The position numbers and the translations under genes are program-made. The notes beneath the pieces are model-generated. The model searched no databases. It had not been told where the DNA came from and worked only from the letters and a program-made list of their open reading frames with translations. Shown here in pieces: positions 40,777 to 46,337 of a stretch of 46,337 nucleotides of DNA. Every line of letters starts with the position of its first letter. The first letter of the stretch is position 1. The stretch lies in contig NZ_MRWQ01000013.1 of assembly GCF_001906925.1 (NCBI RefSeq), forward strand, positions 1 through 46,337, in the 5' to 3' direction. The DNA is from Domibacillus mangrovi. GTDB lineage: Bacteria > Bacillota > Bacilli > Bacillales > Domibacillaceae.

Positions 40777-41697
40777 ATGGTACGTGTAGCGAATTCAGTA
40801 GCCGATTTAGTCGGTCAAACACCAGTTGTAAGATTAAACAATGTAGTAGGTGAAAACAGTGCAGAAGTGTACGTGAAACTTGAATACATGAACCCGGGGA
40901 GCAGTGTGAAAGACCGGATCGCACTTGCGATGATTGAAGCAGCGGAGAAAAAAGGCAACTTACAGCCAGGTGGCACATTAATTGAACCTACAAGCGGCAA
41001 CACAGGAATTGGCCTTGCGATGATCGCAGCGGCAAAAGGATACAAAGCAATCCTTGTTATGCCTGAAACAATGAGTATGGAGCGCCGCAACTTGCTTCGC
41101 GCTTACGGTGCAGAGCTTGTATTAACACCGGGACCAGAGGGAATGGGCGGAGCGATCCGCAAAGCGACAGAACTCGCTGATGCAAATGGCTATTTCTTGC
41201 CTCAGCAGTTTGAAAACGAAGCAAACCCTGAAATTCACCGTCTAACAACAGGGAAAGAGATTGCTGAGCAGTTTGATCAGCTCGACGGTTTCGTATCCGG
41301 TATCGGTACGGGTGGAACAATTACAGGTGCAGGACAAGTCATTAAAGAAAAATGGCCAAATGCAAAAGTTTATGCAGTGGAGCCGACAGATTCACCGGTT
41401 CTTTCAGGCGGTAAACCGGGTCCTCATAAAATCCAAGGAATCGGTGCTGGCTTTATTCCAGCTATTCTTGATACGAAAGTTTACGATGAAGTTATCCAAA
41501 TTGACAATGACACAGCATTTGAAACAGCGCGCCTTGTTGCACGGGAAGAAGGCATCCTTGGAGGGATCTCTTCAGGCGCAGCGATTGCTGCTGCTGTTCA
41601 AGTTGCAAAAAAACTTGGCAAAGGCAAAAAAGTATTAGCAATTCTCCCATCAAACGGCGAACGCTACCTTAGCACACCGCTTTACCAATTTGATTAA
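40777..41697 (+). CDS. cysK: cysteine synthase A (O-acetylserine thiol-lyase)
   Basis: CysK makes cysteine from O-acetylserine and sulfide with PLP. The 306-aa protein has the PLP lysine K45 in [12 protein letters not shown], the phosphate/substrate loop [29 protein letters not shown] and GISSGAA. AATGGAGGTAAG precedes ATG 40777. A strong terminator ends it. In B. subtilis pabB-pabA-pabC stand between cysK and sul; here folP follows directly. Confidence 0.97.
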   Translation: MVRVANSVADLVGQTPVVRLNNVVGENSAEVYVKLEYMNPGSSVKDRIALAMIEAAEKKGNLQPGGTLIEPTSGNTGIGLAMIAAAKGYKAILVMPETMSMERRNLLRAYGAELVLTPGPEGMGGAIRKATELADANGYFLPQQFENEANPEIHRLTTGKEIAEQFDQLDGFVSGIGTGGTITGAGQVIKEKWPNAKVYAVEPTDSPVLSGGKPGPHKIQGIGAGFIPAILDTKVYDEVIQIDNDTAFETARLVAREEGILGGISSGAAIAAAVQVAKKLGKGKKVLAILPSNGERYLSTPLYQFD

Positions 41698-41709
41698 GTT
41701 AAACCAACA

Positions 41710-41743
41710 ACAGACTGTATTCGCACAGTCTGTTTTTTTTTTA
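41710..41743 (+). terminator. terminator after cysK
   Basis: ACAGACTGT and ACAGTCTGT form the stem, with a run of ten T. Confidence 0.9.
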
Positions 41744-41789
41744 TGTTAAAATAAAAAGAATAATGAAAGAAAATGGAGAGATGTACAGG

Positions 41790-42623
41790 ATGAAAGCGGG
41801 AAAATATACACTCGATTTTGAACAGCAAACGTACGTGATGGGCATTTTAAATGCGACGCCTGATTCTTTTTCAGATGGCGGTCAGTTTAACGAGCATGAT
41901 GCCGCCGTTCACCACGCTCTTCAAATGGTAAAGGACGGAGCACATATTATAGACATCGGTGGTGAATCAACTCGCCCGGGCTATAAACCGGTATCTACCG
42001 AAGATGAAATCAGCCGCGTACAGCCGATTATTGAAGCGATCGATTGTTCAGTGGACGTTCCAATTTCTATTGATACGTTTAAAGCAAAAACAGCTGAAAA
42101 AGCAGTTGAGGCTGGCGCATCAATCTTAAATGATATTTGGGGTGCAAAAAGAGATCCGGATATGGCAGCAGTCGCTGCTGAAAAAGGAGTACCCATTATT
42201 TTAATGCACAACCGAGAAGAAATGAATTATGGGGATTTTATGAGGGATTGTTTACATGATCTGTATGAAAGTATTACAATTGCGAAAAAAGCTGGTGTGC
42301 CGGATGATCACATTATCCTTGACCCTGGCATTGGTTTTGCGAAAACGATGGAGCAAAATATAGAGATGATGCAAAACCTTGATCGTGTTGCGGCGCTTGG
42401 ATTTCCGGTGTTGCTCGGTACATCACGTAAACGAATGATTGATTATGTGTTGAATGTACCAGTAGAGGAGCGGATGGAAGGGACAGGTGCAACTTGCTGT
42501 TTTGGTATTCAAAAAGGGTGTCATATTGTTCGAGTTCATGATGTATTGCCAATCGCGCGCATGATGAAAATGATGGATGCGCTAGTCGGAAAGGGGGCAT
42601 CACAATGGATAAAATCTATGTGA
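41790..42623 (+). CDS. folP: dihydropteroate synthase
   Basis: FolP joins pABA to dihydropterin pyrophosphate in folate synthesis and is the sulfonamide target. The TIM-barrel loops are intact: VMGILNATPDSFSDGG, IIDIGGESTRPG, SILNDIWGAK, DPGIGFAKT, GTSRKRMI and RVHDV. The start is uncertain: ATG 41763, 41781 and 41790 are in frame; 41790 (277 aa) has GGAG about eleven bases before it, while 41781 is too close. Its end overlaps folB by 19 bp. Confidence 0.95.
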   Translation: MKAGKYTLDFEQQTYVMGILNATPDSFSDGGQFNEHDAAVHHALQMVKDGAHIIDIGGESTRPGYKPVSTEDEISRVQPIIEAIDCSVDVPISIDTFKAKTAEKAVEAGASILNDIWGAKRDPDMAAVAAEKGVPIILMHNREEMNYGDFMRDCLHDLYESITIAKKAGVPDDHIILDPGIGFAKTMEQNIEMMQNLDRVAALGFPVLLGTSRKRMIDYVLNVPVEERMEGTGATCCFGIQKGCHIVRVHDVLPIARMMKMMDALVGKGASQWIKSM

Positions 42624-42967
42624 CAGGTATGGAATTTTACGGCTATCACGGTGTTTTTCCTGAAGAAAATAAACTCGGACAGCGTTTTCGGGCAGATGTG
42701 ACACTTGATGTTTCGCTTAAAAAAGCAGGCGAAACAGATGATCTCGCAAATTCAGTCAATTATGGGGAGATTTATGAGGCGTGTAAAGCAGTTATGGAAG
42801 GCAGTCCAGTGAAGCTTGTGGAAACGCTGGCTGAAAAAATAGCCAGCGATCTTTTAGAAAAGTTTATTACTGTGCAGTCATGTACAGTAAAAGTGATTAA
42901 ACCAGATCCTCCGATTGCGGGACATTATGATTACGTCGCGATTGAAATTACGAGAGGTCGTGAATAA
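42605..42967 (+). CDS. folB: dihydroneopterin aldolase
   Basis: FolB converts dihydroneopterin to 6-hydroxymethyl-dihydropterin plus glycolaldehyde. The 120-aa protein has MEFYGYHGVFPEENKLGQRF with the active-site Tyr/His/Glu residues, VNYGEIYEACKAVME, KLVETLAEKIA and the basic VKVIKPDPPIAGHYDYVAIEI. AAAGGGGG lies seven bases before ATG 42605, inside folP. It shares one base with folK (TAATG). Confidence 0.96.
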   Translation: MDKIYVTGMEFYGYHGVFPEENKLGQRFRADVTLDVSLKKAGETDDLANSVNYGEIYEACKAVMEGSPVKLVETLAEKIASDLLEKFITVQSCTVKVIKPDPPIAGHYDYVAIEITRGRE

Positions 42968-43479
42968 TGAATCATTTCGTCTATTTATCTCTCGGAACGA
43001 ATATGGGCGATCGTGAACTCTTCTTGAAGGAAGCCGTGAAGCTTCTCTGTCAAAAAGAAAAGATGCACATTGAAGTAGTCTCGTCTATATATGAAACAGA
43101 CCCAGTAGGTTTTATCGATCAGCCGCCCTTTTTAAACATCGTATTGAAAGCGAGAACGTCATTGTCGGCGGTTGAGGTGCTCGGCGTCTGTATGGAGATT
43201 GAAAATGAGCTTGGCCGAAAGCGGGATTTAAGATGGGGACCGCGGACAATAGACCTTGACATTTTGTTGTATAATCACGACAATATTAAATCAGAGAACC
43301 TTATTATTCCTCACCCGCGGATGAAAGAGCGTGCTTTCGTCCTTATTCCGCTGGTAGAAATAGATGCAACGATCCAAATTCCTGATATAAGTATGCCGCT
43401 GGAACAATATTTACATTATGTTCAGGGAAAAGAAGGTGTAAATATCTGGAAAACGGCGGATGCTTTTTCGTCCTTATGA
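42967..43479 (+). CDS. folK: hydroxymethyldihydropterin pyrophosphokinase
   Basis: FolK transfers pyrophosphate from ATP to hydroxymethyl-dihydropterin, giving the FolP substrate. The 170-aa protein has VYLSLGTNMGDR, VSSIYETDPVGFIDQPPFLN and the signature RKRDLRWGPRTIDLDILLY with the magnesium-binding D-x-D, plus IPHPRMKERAFVLIPL. Translation starts at the TAATG junction with folB. yazB, next in B. subtilis, is missing and dusB begins 20 bp after the stop. Confidence 0.96.
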   Translation: MNHFVYLSLGTNMGDRELFLKEAVKLLCQKEKMHIEVVSSIYETDPVGFIDQPPFLNIVLKARTSLSAVEVLGVCMEIENELGRKRDLRWGPRTIDLDILLYNHDNIKSENLIIPHPRMKERAFVLIPLVEIDATIQIPDISMPLEQYLHYVQGKEGVNIWKTADAFSSL

Positions 43480-43499
43480 AAACAGAAAGGTGATTATTT

Positions 43500-44498
43500 A
43501 TGTTGAAAATTGGACCGGTTGAACTGAAGAACAGGGTAGTGCTCGCCCCAATGGCCGGCGTATGTAACTCTGCTTTCCGTTTGACAGTAAAAGAATTCGG
43601 TGCCGGAATGGTATGCGCGGAAATGGTCAGTGATAAAGGAATTGTACTTCAAAATGAGAAAACGATGAATATGCTTTATATCGATGAGCGCGAAAAACCA
43701 CTTAGCCTTCAAATTTTTGGCGGTGAAAGAGAATCGCTCGTACAAGCGGCAAGTTTTGTTGATAAAAATACAAATGCAGACATTATTGATATTAACATGG
43801 GTTGTCCGGTGCCGAAAATTACGAAGTGTGATGCAGGAGCAAAATGGCTTCTTGATCCGAATAAAATTTATGAAATGGTATCCGCTGTTGTCGATGCAGT
43901 TGACAAGCCTGTAACGGTTAAAATGCGTATGGGTTGGGATGAAGACCACATTTATGCGGTTGAGAACGCCCGTGCTGTTGAGCGTGCAGGAGGTCAGGCG
44001 GTGGCGCTTCATGGTCGTACACGTGTGCAAATGTACGAAGGTCATTCGAACTGGGACATCATCAAAGAAGTGAAAAACTCAATTAATATCCCATTGATCG
44101 GAAATGGCGATGTGGAAACACCACAAGATGCAAAACGTATGCTTGATGAAACAGGATGTGATGCGGTGATGATCGGCCGCGCTGCACTTGGAAATCCGTG
44201 GATGATTTATCGAACGGTGCAATACCTTGAAACAGGTCTGCTTGCAGATGAACCGAAAGCACGTGAAAAAATCGATGTATGTCTTCTTCATTTAGATCGT
44301 TTAATTGACTTGAAAAATGAAAACGTTGCTGTACGTGAAATGCGCAAACATGCCGCATGGTATTTGAAAGGCATACGTGGAAACGGACAGGTACGTAAAG
44401 AGATCAATATATGTGAAACGAGAAGTGATCTCGTCACATTATTAACAGCATTTGTAAACAAAGTGGAAGAAAAGGAAGCGTCGATTCAGGCGGTTTAA
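43500..44498 (+). CDS. dusB: tRNA-dihydrouridine synthase B
   Basis: This FMN enzyme reduces uridines in tRNA to dihydrouridine. The 332-aa TIM barrel has VLAPMAGVCNSAFR, LQIFGG, INMGCPVPKITKCDAGAKWL (with the catalytic Cys), VTVKMRMGWD, LHGRTRVQMYEGHSNW, GNGDVETP and CDAVMIGRAALGNPW. AGAAAGGTGA precedes ATG 43500. It adjoins lysS with a 24-bp gap, the conserved dusB-lysS pair. Confidence 0.95.
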   Translation: MLKIGPVELKNRVVLAPMAGVCNSAFRLTVKEFGAGMVCAEMVSDKGIVLQNEKTMNMLYIDEREKPLSLQIFGGERESLVQAASFVDKNTNADIIDINMGCPVPKITKCDAGAKWLLDPNKIYEMVSAVVDAVDKPVTVKMRMGWDEDHIYAVENARAVERAGGQAVALHGRTRVQMYEGHSNWDIIKEVKNSINIPLIGNGDVETPQDAKRMLDETGCDAVMIGRAALGNPWMIYRTVQYLETGLLADEPKAREKIDVCLLHLDRLIDLKNENVAVREMRKHAAWYLKGIRGNGQVRKEINICETRSDLVTLLTAFVNKVEEKEASIQAV

Positions 44499-46007
<1,509 letters not shown>

Positions 46008-46014
46008 ATGAGTA

Positions 46015-46041
46015 ACCCCGGCCAATTAGCCGGGGTTTTTA
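46015..46041 (+). terminator. terminator after lysS
   Basis: AACCCCGGC, loop CAATTA, GCCGGGGTT, then TTT. Confidence 0.9.
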
Positions 46042-46078
46042 TGTTTTTGAAAAAAAATGAGAAAATGAAAAAAAGTAC

Positions 46079-46107
46079 TTGCATATAGAAAAGTACGATG
46101 GTATATT
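46079..46107 (+). promoter_or_regulatory. rRNA operon promoter P1
   Basis: TTGCAT (46079-46084), 17 bp, TATATT (46102-46107), with TGG just before the -10 giving an extended -10. The surroundings are A/T-rich, as in rRNA promoters with UP elements. Confidence 0.75.
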
Positions 46108-46164
46108 TATAAACGTTGTCAGCAACATAGAACAACGAATTGAAAAAACATTTATAAAAAACAA

Positions 46165-46193
46165 TTGACAGTGTATTTTATAAATGTTAAGAT
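46165..46193 (+). promoter_or_regulatory. rRNA operon promoter P2
   Basis: TTGACA (46165-46170), 17 bp, TAAGAT (46188-46193). The transcript would start about 130 bp before 16S and include the leader sequence GAACATTGAAAACTGAAC (46217-46234) often seen before Bacillus 16S genes. Confidence 0.85.
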
Positions 46194-46323
46194 ATTAAAG
46201 TCGCAAATGACAAATTGAACATTGAAAACTGAACAAAATCAATAAAAACGTCAACGTTTTGTTTTAAATCTTATCTGGCAGATGTTTGTCATATGCAGAT
46301 AAACAAATGAGCAAGTCAAACAC

Positions 46324-46337
46324 TTTTTGGAGAGTTT
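46324..46337 (+). rRNA. rrs: 16S ribosomal RNA, first bases only
   Basis: The window ends in TTTTTGGAGAGTTT, the start of the conserved 16S 5' sequence that continues GATCCTGGCTCAG. Together with the tandem promoters and leader this marks a second rRNA operon running rightward. Only about 14 bases are inside the window. Confidence 0.8.

Noticed and set aside
43494-44045. 183-aa minus-strand open frame
   Set aside because: It mirrors the dusB coding strand; no ribosome-binding site or recognisable domain.

Overview
The window is an origin-proximal chromosomal stretch from a spore-forming member of the Bacillaceae. Gene order closely follows Bacillus subtilis (from memory) from yaaO to lysS. 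Sporulation genes (spoIIE, spoVT, yabP, yabQ, spoVG), abrB with Spo0A boxes, sigma-B, sigma-H and sigma-G type promoters, and the divergent trnSL-type tRNA pair all point the same way. I cannot name the genus. No transposase, phage or plasmid gene is visible.

Layout. 1-162: 5S rRNA end of an rRNA operon and its terminator. 191-6765: yaaO, tmk, darA, holB, ricT, yabA, trmN6, yazA, rsmI, tightly packed and partly overlapping. 6786-7070: abrB on the minus strand with its own promoter and Spo0A sites. 7471-12026: metS, yabD, rnmV, ksgA, with a structured repeat and a perfect parS site between metS and yabD. 12126-19229: veg, ispE, purR-ridA, spoVG, glmU-prs, ctc, pth. 19303-28606: mfd, spoVT, yabM, yabN, rqcP, yabP-yabQ, divIC, yabR. 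28793-30570: an extra dipeptide-epimerase gene, two minus-strand tRNA genes and a second, inverted copy of the structured repeat. 30684-39747: spoIIE, yabS-yabT, tilS, hprT, ftsH, coaX. 39761-46007: hslO, cysK, folP-folB-folK, dusB, lysS. 46079-46337: tandem promoters, leader and first bases of another 16S rRNA gene.

Functionally the region combines DNA replication and repair (holB, yabA, mfd, parS), translation and RNA modification (metS, lysS, rsmI, ksgA, tilS, dusB, pth, rqcP, rnmV), precursor synthesis (tmk, prs, ispE, glmU, cysK, folP-B-K, coaX), sporulation and cell division, and second-messenger sensing (darA). Regulatory DNA is readable: tandem veg promoters, an inverted PurBox pair at purR, a sigma-H site at spoVG, a sigma-B site at ctc, a sigma-G-like site at spoVT, and a 21-bp-spaced Spo0A-type promoter at spoIIE.

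The least ordinary content is noncoding. A structured repeat of about 200-285 bp occurs twice in opposite orientation about 20.8 kb apart (9454-9736 and 30350-30570), plus a 17-nt solo terminus at 15331-15347. One copy includes the metS stop codon and lies beside parS; the other fills the space between a tRNA promoter and the spoIIE promoter. In the first copy two hairpin loops are perfectly complementary. Several genes expected from B. subtilis synteny (yaaR, yabE, yabG, sspF, fin, the PrsA-like gene before cysK, pabB-pabA-pabC, yazB) are absent from this locus.
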